Shown here one piece after another: positions 31,701 to 41,670 of a stretch of DNA of 64,000 bases (positions within the stretch are counted from its first letter, which is position 1; each line of letters begins with the position of its first letter). Under the pieces are notes generated by a model, which was given only the letters and a program-made list of their open reading frames with translations, did no database searches and was not told where the DNA came from. The stretch is taken from contig NC_009409.2 in NCBI RefSeq assembly GCF_000002875.2, positions 231,043-295,042 on the forward strand, given 5' to 3'. A program made the translations under genes and the position numbers. This DNA is from Leishmania infantum JPCM5. Lineage: Eukaryota > Euglenozoa > Kinetoplastea > Trypanosomatida > Trypanosomatidae.

Positions 31701-32053
31701 CGCAGCGGCAGTCGGTGTTGCAGGCCTTCCTGCATGACCAAAACGTGCGCGTCATCCTCATCTCCCTGAAGGCAGGCGGAGAGGGTTTGAACCTGCAGGT
31801 GGCCAATCACGTGGTGCTGACCGATCCGTGGTGGAACCCAGCGGTCGAGATGCAGGCCGTGCAGCGAGCGCACCGAATCGGGCAGACCCGCCCGGTTCAC
31901 GCCGTCCGCTTTGTCACGGAGCACTCAGTGGAGGAGCGCATGGTCGACCTGCAGGACAAGAAGATGCTCGTTTTCGAGGGCACCATTGACGGCAAGTTGC
32001 AGTCGCTCAACAAGCTCACCGAGGAGGATCTGCAGTTCCTCTTTACAAGGTAG
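28775..32053 (+). CDS. SNF2-family ATPase with N-terminal PARP-type zinc finger and RING finger (Rad5/Rad16-like), 1092 aa
   Basis: Rad5/Rad16-type proteins are DNA-dependent translocases with a ubiquitin-ligase RING, acting in excision repair or damage tolerance. The start is the first ATG (MSNFAKHPDLTL). A PARP-type zinc finger spans about 30-80 (Cys42-x2-Cys45 ... His75-x2-Cys78). Walker A is DEMGMGKTIQT (about 174-184) and the Walker B box is LDEAH (Asp572). A RING (CGICG...CRHQFHRLC...CPTC) lies at about 791-835. The helicase C lobe ends with SLKAGGEGLNL, DPWWNP and QRAHRIGQ. Between motif I and DEAH lies a roughly 300-residue low-complexity insert (Lys-rich, then acidic and Ser-rich) bounded by Cys-x2-Cys motifs. 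It is probably nuclear. The family is firm; the repair role is inferred. Confidence 0.95.
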   Translation: MSNFAKHPDLTLNERLVWRPAKGKEHVYNYIVQKSPTARARCRKCSQLIPKGEMRVGVPIRHNAGDNGWISAWQHLGCTRMERSESEDYKNTMHGFAALKPEEQAHVVNEVNSTEVPEHLKPLDPEDLVHRGKMEQMTPPSTLLRHLLPYQKEGMGWMVRQEVESPVKGGILADEMGMGKTIQTIGMMLAHRINGPTLVVCPVSSMLQWEAEIKEHVVPGSLSVVVVYRTTKVTKEELESADVVLTTYPMLEQAWRALINEIKVPCPYCELLFIPRQLVVHNKYFCGPRAKKTQKQAKREKHTTPAAASSSRGVQSDETIRKGLRTLHVDMGDEEGAEAEVNAPNTTTAHPQRKRGRKGAANVEDDPAGKVNGCGTPAAKKEKQEESESKVASGCRSPAEKANRKCPVKAEDHNDEGAALAQKGKVLQPAAASRGVVGPIGMYQELMREAGRTVLSRWDAARKDDESSSDEEVEDESSEESNSDASNLSYNSAAAAAEEAAAAEQASKALEAFRCAACHFQLLRYPFCPRNGQHHVVREELRDIIEKDTGGDDVDLDASIFHSIKWARVILDEAHRIKGRTTSTARSAFALAAEYRWCLTGTPLQNRVGDLYSLLRFLRMRPYAHYYCETEGCSCASLSHPFSSTSLHQCVFCGHGPLQHHSYFNRYILNPINRYGYIGDGRRGMMMLSNDVFSRAMLRRTKVERAADLQLPSLTIEVHCIKLTKEERNFYESLYKKSTAEFDTFVHKGTVLHNYAHIFQLLSRLRQALDNPLLVMQGMDVGPVVNVKGVCGICGDGIEGESALKVHPCRHQFHRLCLGQFLESAPDKELHCPTCFVRINVDLRQLRQDAEDDDDEGVGGFAAALPPELEDEVNSEITEDDEQAQALQHVESKVKRRTAHAKPTKKEQRGIFARLDPQKPLHGTKLDAIANYIEKVPKDEKVVVFSQFGSMLDLTQYWLQRRSIRAVKLCGSLTLTQRQSVLQAFLHDQNVRVILISLKAGGEGLNLQVANHVVLTDPWWNPAVEMQAVQRAHRIGQTRPVHAVRFVTEHSVEERMVDLQDKKMLVFEGTIDGKLQSLNKLTEEDLQFLFTR

Positions 32054-33897
32054 CGTAGAGGAAAGCGAGAGCGCGCGCGGCCACCATGTGCCAGCGGTGT
32101 GTGCGTGGATATCTGTGTGGGTGTGCAGAACGACCACATCGCTGGTAAACGTGGTGGCCAACAGCGAGAGTTCGTGTGCGTCGCGAGGAGAGTAATGACC
32201 ACCACCCGGGGCGCTCTCTTTTTCCCCTCTTGTCGCGCCTGTTTGCTGTGTTCCTTAACACAAGGCGACTCAACATGACGCGGCTCTTTCTTTCCCTCCT
32301 CCTCGTTCACCATTGCCAAATACACGCACACACACAAACACATGCATACATATAGTGCTGTCTTCTTCGTCACTATGGTCAGCTTTTTTTTATGTTCTGC
32401 TTTTCCTAAACACTGTTGCCCCTCCCCTCTCCTCTCCCCTCCCTGATGCTCCTGCGAAACGATTTCACCCCGCCTGCTCTCCCTNNNNNNNNNNNNNNNN
32501 NNNNNNNNNNNNNNNNNNNNNNNNNNNNNNNNNNNNNNNNNNNNNNNNNNNNNNNNNNNNNNNNNNNNNNNNNNNNNNNNNNNNTCTCTCCCCGCGCTGC
32601 CGGCACACTCCTGCCTGTGCGAGACTTTTTATTGCGTGTGCCTGTGCGTGTATCTGTACGTGTGTGTTTCAGCACGGAGGCCCCCCTTCCTCCTCTCACA
32701 GACGCACGCACACACGTGTGTGTGCGAGCAGTCGGAGCCCTCCATCAAAAAAGCAAGGAGACGGCTACTTAACAGTGGAAAGTGAAGGACGAGAGAGAGA
32801 CAACAACGACTGATGTGCATGTGTACGTGCCCGCTTGCGCGACCTCGCTGCCGGCAACGAACCGCCCGGCTCTGCGCTGGTGTGACGAGACGAGAAAGAT
32901 GAGAGACGAAATGCATCCGACAGAGCACACGATTGCTCCTGCTCATCTTGGCGCCTTTACTCTGCGCACCTCGGCTCTTCCGCGCACTTTTGAAAGGGCC
33001 GGGGGCGGGGGGAATTTGCTCCTTGCTCTGTGCTCGTTTCTCTCCGTCCCATCGCTGGATGTCGGAACCCCTCCCCCTTCCCTGCCCCTCCGATATTCGA
33101 CATCGCCTCCTACTCCTTCTCCTTCTCTTTCGCATACTTCATACATCGTCTTTTGAAAAGTGTTTTCCTTTTTGGATTTATTTGCCCCTCTTCTTCCCCC
33201 GACCTCACACACACCCCACACCTCCGCACCTACCCCTCCCCCTACACACGTGCTCACAACTCCATTTGTTGTTCATCTCTTCAGTTTCTGTTTTGTATTT
33301 GGATTCCTCCCTCGCAGTTTCTCTCTGCCTTCAGACGTCCCTGTCTCTCCTCTCGCTGGCTTTCTCACACACACGCACGCACGCGCAGAGAGAGAGGAGA
33401 TTGCTAATATCCCCCACCCTTTCCGTCTTGTCCTTTTTTTCTGTGGTTCCTCCATCCCCGTTCTTGCTTAAATCTCTCTCTCGTGCTCTCTCGCCTCTCT
33501 CGCTCTCGCTCTCATCGATCCAGTCGCCCCCTCCCTCCCCACCCCTCTCTCACTCTGTGCTCGTTCTCTCTTCCCCCTTTTTCCTCTCTCTTTCCTCTCC
33601 GCGCGTCTGATCTGCAGTACATACACACCTACTCCTCCACCCTTCCAAACACGCACCGACGCAACCTCACACCCATCTCTTTCTGTTTGCATACATACAA
33701 CACACAGACAGACAGACACGCACACAACTGCGTTCTCTTTCTCGATATCCACTCCGTCCCCTTCCTCTTCCACACGTGCGACTCCTCGATATACCTTCAA
33801 CAGGTATATACCCACCAGGCCGCTACTCGGGGACCCAGTAGCATCAGTAGAGGACAAACAGACAAGCCAAGGAAAAGCAGTTTCACAACTCGAAAAG
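32054..33897 (+). other. Spacer between the SNF2-family and PP2C genes, with assembly gap
   Basis: About 1.8 kb, with 100 N at 32485-32584. Downstream of about 33060 it is strongly pyrimidine-rich on the sense strand. The most probable acceptor for PP2C is the AG at 33802-33803 after CCTTCCTCTTCC and CCTTCAAC, giving a leader of 94 bases with no ATG. No gene seen. Confidence 0.6.
32485..32584. other. Assembly gap, 100 N
   Basis: Exactly 100 undetermined bases inside a pyrimidine-rich spacer; the real length is unknown. Confidence 0.99.
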
Positions 33898-35118
33898 ATG
33901 GGCATTCCACTTCCGAAGCCGGTGATGACGCAGCTCCAGGAGCGTTACGGAAACGCCATCTTCCGCTGCGGCTCCAACTGCGTGAATGGGTACCGTGAGA
34001 CCATGGAGGATGCCCATCTGACGTACCTGACGGATAGCTGGGGTTTCTTCGGCGTCTTCGACGGCCATGTGAATGACCAGTGTTCGCAGTACCTCGAGAG
34101 GGCATGGCGCAGCGCCATTGAGAAGGAATCGATCCCCATGACGGATGAGCGGATGAAGGAGTTGGCACTGCGGATCGACCAGGAGTGGATGGACTCGGGC
34201 CGCGAGGGCGGCAGCACGGGCACCTTCTTTGTAGCCCTCAAGGAGGGCAACAAGGTGCACCTGCAGGTTGGTAACGTCGGTGACTCGCGTGTGGTGGCCT
34301 GCATCGATGGCGTGTGCGTCCCTCTGACGGAGGACCACAAGCCAAATAATGAAGGGGAGCGCCAGCGCATTGAAAACTGCGCGGGCCGTGTGGAGAACAA
34401 CCGCGTCGATGGCAGCCTGGCCGTCAGTCGCGCTTTCGGCGACCGCGAGTACAAGCTAGGCAGTGGTAGTCAGCTGGAGCAGAAGGTGATCGCCTTAGCA
34501 GATGTCCAGCACAAGGATTTCACCTTCGACTCGAACGACTTTGTGCTGCTGTGCTGCGACGGCGTCTTCGAGGGCAACTTCCCGAACGAGGAGGTGGTGG
34601 CCTACGTGAAGCAGCAGCTGGAGACCTGCAACGACCTCGCCGAGGTGGCCGGGCGTGTGTGCGAGGAGGCGATCGAGCGCGGCAGCCGTGACAACATCTC
34701 GTGCATGATCGTGCAGTTTAAGGACGGCAGCGACTACGCTGCTGAGCCGCACACCACCGTTGTGCCCGGGCCGTTTAGCGCACCGCGCAACAGCGGCTTC
34801 CGTAAGGCGTACGAGTCAATGGCAGACAAAGGCAACACCACCGTCGGCGCCCTCCTAGAAAGGCGCTACGACACCCTCAAGGCCGCCGAAGCCCTCACGC
34901 CGGAAGAAACGGAAGAGCTGAGCCAGTTTGAGAACGGCCCAGAGGCGAAGCTCACAGGCGCCGAACGCCAGAAGTGGTTCTCGAACTACTTCCAGAAGCT
35001 GTGCGAGGCAGCATCGAACGGGCCAAGTGACCAGATGGAGCGCCTGCAGTCGCTGCAGCAGCAGGCCGGCATTCCGCTCTCTATCCTGCTGTCCTTGATG
35101 GGTGAGCAGACGCAGTGA
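33898..35118 (+). CDS. PP2C: Protein phosphatase 2C (PPM family), 406 aa
   Basis: Mn/Mg-dependent Ser/Thr phosphatase. All PPM motifs are seen in order: RETMEDAH (33-40), GVFDGH (52-57, metal Asp55), GSTGTFF (105-111), VGDSRV (127-132), LTEDHKP (143-149), LAVSRAFGD (174-182), CCDGVFE (219-225, Asp221) and GSRDNISCMIV (262-272, Asp265). The catalytic domain ends near residue 275, and a further 130 residues form a mainly helical C-terminal extension (ALTPEETEELSQFENG and a Gln-rich end) that is not part of the core. The protein begins MGIPLPKP: Gly2 is present but position 6 is not Ser/Thr, so myristoylation is doubtful. There is no signal peptide, so it is probably cytosolic or flagellar. Confidence 0.97.
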   Translation: MGIPLPKPVMTQLQERYGNAIFRCGSNCVNGYRETMEDAHLTYLTDSWGFFGVFDGHVNDQCSQYLERAWRSAIEKESIPMTDERMKELALRIDQEWMDSGREGGSTGTFFVALKEGNKVHLQVGNVGDSRVVACIDGVCVPLTEDHKPNNEGERQRIENCAGRVENNRVDGSLAVSRAFGDREYKLGSGSQLEQKVIALADVQHKDFTFDSNDFVLLCCDGVFEGNFPNEEVVAYVKQQLETCNDLAEVAGRVCEEAIERGSRDNISCMIVQFKDGSDYAAEPHTTVVPGPFSAPRNSGFRKAYESMADKGNTTVGALLERRYDTLKAAEALTPEETEELSQFENGPEAKLTGAERQKWFSNYFQKLCEAASNGPSDQMERLQSLQQQAGIPLSILLSLMGEQTQ

Positions 35119-37640
35119 ACAACGCAAGAAAATAGGGGAAAAACGCAACACTGAAAGGAGCACCAAAGCGAAATGCAAGAGAAGTGAAAAGGCGGCGAAG
35201 TGGAGGAGGGAGGGGAGGGAGAGGGAGGGGCGAAGAAATGAGCTGAGGCGGAGCGAAAAGTCGAGAAGGGTGGAGGCGCAAGTGAGCCAGTGCCGTGTGC
35301 TCTGACGAGGTCCTCCCCTTCACACACCCCACTTGACCCCTCCCCCTCTCACATACTATGACCGTCTTCCTCTCCCGCCCTTTTACTGGCAGGGTACCCT
35401 TTTTTTTGGAAGAGGTTGAAGAACAGTCAAGGACAGAACACCACAGTCGAGGAAAAGGGGGTGGTCACGACACACATATATACCCGTATAGACACACACA
35501 CACACACACGTGAGATGGGTTTCGTGATGATGTCAGAGCTTATGGTGTGTGTGTGTGTGTTTGTGGGCGGGTGCGGAGTGCCGGTGCCCTCCGAGGGCGA
35601 AGGGGAATTCCCTCCTCTTCCCCACTCCCTCCCGCATTCCAAGTAGTGCTGGAGCGGATTTGGGAGGGTGAGAGCAAGGAAAAAAAAAAACAGCTGCAAG
35701 GAGGGCGAATGCTGAAAGGGCGTTCTGCGTGTGGCCACAGGCGTCAAGGAGCTCCATCGAGAGTGGCTGGGGAGCACTCGACAAGTGGTGAGAGGCAGAA
35801 GGGGATCAAAGGAGTTGTGCCAGAGGAGACGAGAAAAATGCTAGGAAGAGGGGAAGGAGTGGGCGAAGGACGAGAACAGAGAGGGAGATGGAAATTCCGC
35901 ATACTGTAAGATCGAAAAGTAGAAAGGATGCGGAAGGGTGAGCGGGAGAAGCACACAGGCCATTGGGATGAGTCACACAGTACATGCGACTCGTCAGTGA
36001 AGGGCGCCGTTCTTTGTGCGTTCCACCACCACCCCTTATCTCTCTCTCTCTCTGCATCGCGTCCTTCTGTGGCACAACCCACACACCAGCAAAAGAAGAT
36101 GGACCACTTGCACGCGTTGCTCGATCACCAATGTTTTTCGCTTTACTTTTTTTTTTGCTTCTTCCCCCCTCCCCCTGCGTGTTTTCTGTCTTGTATTTCT
36201 TTCCTCTCCGTTTGCTTTCGTTCTTGTGGCGCGATTGGTGCGTGTGTGTGTGTGTGTGCATGCGTGTGTGTGCAAGGGCAACACCCACCCTTCCTGGAGG
36301 AGGACGAGAGCGAAAGAGGGCAACAGAGCGAGAAGTAAGCGAAAAAAAAAACGAAAGAGAACGTATGCTACGCTTGGATTCTTGTCCCTGCCCCCTTCCC
36401 CTCTCTCTCGCTCTCGCTCTCTTTCAATTGTTGTACTGCTGATCGGTGAGCGAGTCTCGATCCGCCGTCTCCCGTTTTGAAGCGCTCTCCTTTCGTTCCC
36501 TTGCATCCGCTCTTCGTCAGGTGACACACACACACAGATACACACACGCAGGCGAAAAGCACACCGACACGCTTGCATGCGCGCGCGAAACGAGAAAAAA
36601 AGGAGAACATGAAAACAAAGGGAAACACGGGATGTATGCCATGTATGTAGAATGAAATGTATGCGTATCGCCGCTGTGTTGTTGTCTGTGTGTCTGTGCG
36701 TGCATCCCTCCTCCCCCTCCCCTCGCTCCACGCGGCCCCAGCCCCTTTCTGTAACCTCCCCCCGTTGTCTTTGAAAGTCTCTCTATGTGTTCGTGCTTTT
36801 GCTGTGCTGGCGTTTCGTGCGTTGTTTCACGTGGTGCGCTGCGCTAGCATACACCCACACACCCATGCAACCCCCTCCCCCGTGTCCCTCTCTCCCTTTC
36901 GCACCCTTCTCCTACGCCCACCGCTTGCCGTCTCCGGCGTGCTACGCGCTCTACGATGGCGGCGACACGGTGCCATCACTGTCCCCCTTTTTCCTTTTCT
37001 GTACTGCATCTCTGCCACCGTTTGTTCTTGTTGCGTCTTCAGCCGCCTCCGACATGCTAAGTAGGCTCTCATCCCTTCTCTGCTTCCTTTTCCTTTCTCC
37101 TCCACATCTCAGAAGTATGATGACGGCAGAGAGGGCGGAGCAGGGGAAGGGCGTTCAAGATTAGCACTCACCACCCCACCCCTCCTCCGCGACGGATCGA
37201 GAAACAGAAGACACATCATCACCAAAAGGGAGCTCCAAGAAACAGAGAGAAGAAGAGTGCGTGTGTGTGTCTCACTGTTGATGTCGGCTTCGATCTTACG
37301 CTGTCTGTCTGCCTATCGGTGTATGTGCGTCTGCGTCTGAACGGGAGCCCTCTTCACGACCCCGCCCATTTTTATTTTCGTCCCTTTTCGTTGTTCCCGT
37401 GTCTCGAACGTTGCCCGCTGCTTGCATGCTGCCCCTTTTGTGATTGCTTCCGCGGTGCCTTTGTTCGCGTGCGGAGGTCGTCACTCGTCTCTTGGTGGAG
37501 TCCTCTATTTCTTTTTTTCGTGTCTTTCCTATTGGTGAGCCCCACGTTTTACAGCCGCTCCACCGGTACATATGTCCCATGAGCCCCCCACCCCCACCCC
37601 CTTCCTCCTCTCTCTGAATATGTGTGAGAAATTGTGTGTA

Positions 37641-37676
37641 AGAGGAGGGAGGGAGGGAGGGAGGGAGGGAGAGGGG
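37641..37676. repeat. (GGGA)n tandem repeat
   Basis: GAGGAGGGAGGGAGGGAGGG and onwards, about nine GGGA units on the sense strand. It is G-quadruplex compatible in the transcript. Confidence 0.85.
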
Positions 37677-38405
37677 GGCGTGTCTTGATGGCTGTCTGCG
37701 TGTCAAGCGCGTCGGCAGCTGTTTTTGTTGTTTGTTTTTCCTCACTCCTTTGTATGTGGTCTGTTTTGTATTACCTTCCCGTTCGAATCTCTCCCTGTGC
37801 GTGTGTGTTGCCTGCGCTTGTGTGTCGTCTGTGTGCGCGCACTTTTCGATTTTTTTATTATTCCCTTTTGGTGCCCTCGTTGTTGTAGTGTAGCGTGTGT
37901 GTGTGAGAGGAGGAGTATTGGCGAGGAGAGAAGCCGCTGGAGGCACGAGATGCCACGGCAAACACGCCTCCACCGCACACCCACACACATACACGCGTAA
38001 ATGCCAATGTGAGGGGGCGAGGAAAGGAGGGAACTGTGCGCGCGAGATGGAAAAAAAAGAGGGACAGTGAGGGGAAAAAAGGGGGACGGATCGAGTGTGA
38101 TCAGACGGCGTCATGCTTGCATCACATCAGCACGTCGCCTGTCCGATATCTTTCCCCGTTTTTCAAGCGCCCTGTCTCCTTTCTCGGTGTGCTCTGTGTG
38201 TTCTTCGTCTTGTAGCGCAAGTCTCTCTCTCTTTCTCTCCTCTGCGGTACACGCTCCCGTCTCCCACGACATGTCTGCACCCCCTCACCTCCCCCTCCGG
38301 TATGTATGTATGCATGTGGGCGTTGAAGTGGCCCTCTTCTCTTCCCTTTGCTCTCCAGCCTTGCGTCTTGCTACTGTCATGTGCCTGTCTTGTCCTTCTT
38401 GTGTA

Positions 38406-38443
<38 letters not shown>

Positions 38444-38558
38444 TGTCAGTGAAGAAACCCCGCCTGTTGAAAACAGCGCACAAACGCATACACCGACACT
38501 TCTCCTTCCTCTCCTCCGTGCTGTGGCAGCCGTATCGCTACTCTATAGCCAACGCTTT

Positions 38559-38601
38559 CACACACACACACACACATAGCGTATGTGTGTGTGTGTGTGT
38601 G
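38559..38601. repeat. Inverted dinucleotide repeat, 20-bp arms with 3-nt loop
   Basis: (CA)n ending in TA at 38559-38578 and its reverse complement TA(TG)n at 38582-38601 flank GCG. GT repeats continue to about 38610. It can form a hairpin in the transcript. Confidence 0.85.
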
Positions 38602-41594
38602 TGTGTGTGTTTGTCGCTTCTCTCCTCATCTGCCGACCACTCACTCTCCCGATCTCCACTTCTCTTTCTCTCTCCGTGTTCTCCCACCCTCCTCTTTCTG
38701 TGACTGACGCACACGCATCCAAGCACACAAACGGAGGTTGAGACTAACACGCACACCCACCGGGGAGCCACGCTCGCCCACTACACTCGGTGCAGCGCGC
38801 GCGCCTTTTCCGTCCCCACGTCCTCTTCTCTTTTCCTTTTACTGTCAAGCAGGAGGCGCGCGGGATGTGTGGGTGGGTAGGTGAAGAGCAGGGAGGGAGG
38901 AAGGGGAGCTCCTGCCATGTCTGTGTGCGCGCGTGAGTGCGTGTTGCGTATTTCATGTTTTCTTTTTTAGATTCTGCAGTTGTGTGTTCGTATGATCAAT
39001 TCATTCTTTCCTTTTTTTCGTGTTGTCCTGGATGGCTATGCAACAGAAAACACAAACACACACGCAGGCAACATGAACGAGAAACAGCAGCAGCAAGGTC
39101 CATGCAACAGCCACAGCCGTAGCAAGAGGAACAGAGATACATGTATACATGTGTGAGTAGACGTCTTCCCTCGTTGCTGCCCACCGCCCATCTCTCTTCT
39201 CTCTTTTCGCCTCCTTCCTCGCTTTCCGCTGTGAAGAGAGGGACGGCGAAGAGAAAGAGAAGAGAGATGGGCGATGTGAAGCGAGAGAGAGGGGCGCCGA
39301 TCAATCCGCCAGCAACGCGGAGGACGAAGCTCACGAGACAGATATTTCAAAAAGCAAGTAAAACCGGCAAAAGAGGGAGGGGCGGAAGAAGCGGGAGCTT
39401 GCCATAATGCGGAAACCAGAGCAATAAAACTAAAAGGCGACGTGAGAGGTGCGAGAGGTGCGGGAGGTGCGCGCTTGCACGCGTTTTGCCACGATGAGGA
39501 GTGGGGGCGAGGAGGGCTGATGGGGCGGGGAGCGTGTGTATGAGTGTGCCATGCGCAAACGCCGCACCCCGCCCACGCACCGACGAGCTCACACGCGCAC
39601 ATATGCCGTGTTCTGGAGTGAGATGCGCATGCGCACGCCAGCAAAGTTGAAAAGGAGGACACACCGAAAAGGGAGAGAAGCATCGTCGGGCACGTATGAG
39701 CTGTTGGATGGCAGAAGCTACCTGTGCACGCTTTCCTTTTTCTGGCATGTGTGTGTGTGTGTGTGTGTGGTGAGTCCGCTTTTTGTGTTGCCCGAGTGCA
39801 GCACCGCAACTTCTCCCCATTTGGTGTTGTTGCTGTGGTTGCTTTCCTCCCCTTCTTTTTTTTCTGAAAGTTTATATTGTCGTTTCGCTTGCTTTGGATG
39901 TCTCTTTACCGTCTGTCCTTCTTGCCCGCTCTACCTTTCTTGCGGAAATGCGCACAGAGACTCACTCATTGGCACGCGCGAGTCGAATCCAGACAAGAAG
40001 TTCCACCTCCCTCTTTGTTTTCATTTTTCCTCATGCTCCACTACCACCACCATCGCCACCACTCTCTCTCATTCGCCGACGTTTTTGTTAGTTTCTTTTA
40101 CTGTGTGTATCTGTGTGCCCTCATGCGTGTTTGTGTGTACGCGTGTGCGCGTCTCTGCACAGGTGCCAGCTGGTAGTCTGTAGTTCTCGAGTAGGACGAT
40201 GTTGCTCGCTTTCCATCGACTTTTATTTCGCTTTATGTGCGGCGCTTCTCTGCTCTTCCTCGTCGTCTTCGTCTTCGTGTTTTCGCTCTCTTGTCGTTGT
40301 TCTTGTGTGCTTCCCTCTGTCTGTGGCCCCTTCCCCTTCCCTCCCCTTCCCTCCCCTCCCTCTTATGATGTGTGGAAGTGACCGGTCGGTGTGTCTCTTT
40401 CCTGTTTCTCTGTCTTCCTTTTTTTTTTCATGCGCCCGGCGCTTTAGTTGTCGCTGGTGTGTGTAGCCGTTTCGTGTCAGAGTCGCGTGTACGTAGACGC
40501 TTCGCTGTGTCTGTGCCCCCCTCTTCGGCTTCGTGTATGTGTGTGTGTGTGTTTGGCGTTGATGTGTCTCTGTCTGCCTGCCTCTGCGTCTATGTCTGCG
40601 TGTAGGTGAGTGATCGGGGCATCTGCCAATGTGTATGCGTTTCTTATTTAGTTAGTTCGAGAGTATGCGTGTGCTCGTGAGTGTGTGTGTGCGTGATTAC
40701 GATGAACTACCAAAGTAGTGTAAGGGGAACGAAAAAGCGAACAGCCGCAAGGAAAAAAAAGAAACAGGTCATGAGGCTCTCCTCCACAATGAAGAGAAGC
40801 TCCACAAGACAACGTGCACGGAGAGGCTCCAGCGATGGCGACGTGGAGGAGAGCTGGAAAGGAGATGGTAGGGCGCGTAATGCACCTGTGCGAGTGGCTG
40901 GGGGCGAAGGGAACTCAGCAACAGTGCTGTAGCGTGAGCCGAGGTAAGGCTGCAGAAGCGGGAGCGATGAGACGAGGACGTAGGGCAGACGTGAAGGAAA
41001 GAGGATTGGGGGGTCGATGAAGGAGAGTTGACAGAGGTAGGGGGCTAGAAGGACGGGAAGGATGCTGATGAAAGGCGGTTGCGGCATTACTACGGACGCT
41101 CTCCGATTGAGTTTGCGTGTGTGCAGGGCTTGCGCCGCCACCATCCTCGCCCTCTCTCTGTTGCGTCTGGATGCTCCTCTCTTGACCCCCCCAATGCTTT
41201 CACCTCTTTCACCTTCTGTGTGTATATGTACGTGCGTGTGCTTCTCTCGCTCTCTGTCTGCTCTCACCGTCGGCGCTGACGTTGCCCCTCCACCCACCAA
41301 CAGAGCACTACGAGTGCTCTCTCCATGCAGAGCCTCCACCTCCCCTCTCTCACTTGGGCCTCTTCCCACTTGTTAGTCAGCTGGCTGTGTGTGCGCCTCC
41401 TTCCTCATTTTATTCTCTTTGCCTTTTCCTCCTGTCCATCGAGATTGAGCTGATGGAAGGGGGCAAACGCAGTAGGTGGGCGAGTGGGTGGGCGGCGAGG
41501 GTGCACCTCTCAGAGCATGAAGACGCATCCAGCTTCTCTCTCCCTGCATCTTCACCTCTATCGTCTTTTTTTTCGTATACGGGTGAGCAGCGCT

Positions 41595-41636
41595 GCCCCC
41601 TCCCCCCCCCCCATTCTCTCTCTCTCTCCCTTGCAG
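41595..41636 (+). promoter_or_regulatory. Candidate trans-splice acceptor for the Skp1-like gene, followed by a tiny uORF
   Basis: A long C/T tract ending CTCTCTCTCTCCCTTGCAG gives AG at 41635-41636, 34 bases before the main ATG. In that leader a three-codon uORF (Met-Arg-Val-stop, 41659-41670) ends directly against the main ATG at 41671. Confidence 0.65.
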
Positions 41637-41670
41637 GCCTCTCTCGACTCTCTATCTCATGCGGGTGTAG

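Larger units (their letters stand above)
35119..41670 (+). other. Gene-poor spacer of about 6.5 kb
   Basis: No convincing gene in either direction. Open frames are Leu/Ser/Phe/Cys-rich translations of pyrimidine-rich sequence or their complements. It contains many CA/GT runs (for example 36240-36270, 38413-38440, 38559-38610), a GGGA repeat at about 37641-37676, and a GT run near 39749-39770. The first 200 bases after PP2C are purine-rich and the rest mostly pyrimidine-rich on the sense strand. It could hold a long PP2C 3' UTR, a long leader, or an unrecognised non-coding transcript. Confidence 0.6.

Noticed and set aside
37700..37800. GTTCGAATC at about 37783, resembling a tRNA B box
   Set aside because: No A box or cloverleaf can be drawn upstream; the context is GT-rich spacer.
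37296..38114. Minus-strand frame of 272 codons
   Set aside because: It is antisense to local transcription and consists of complemented pyrimidine and CA/GT repeats.
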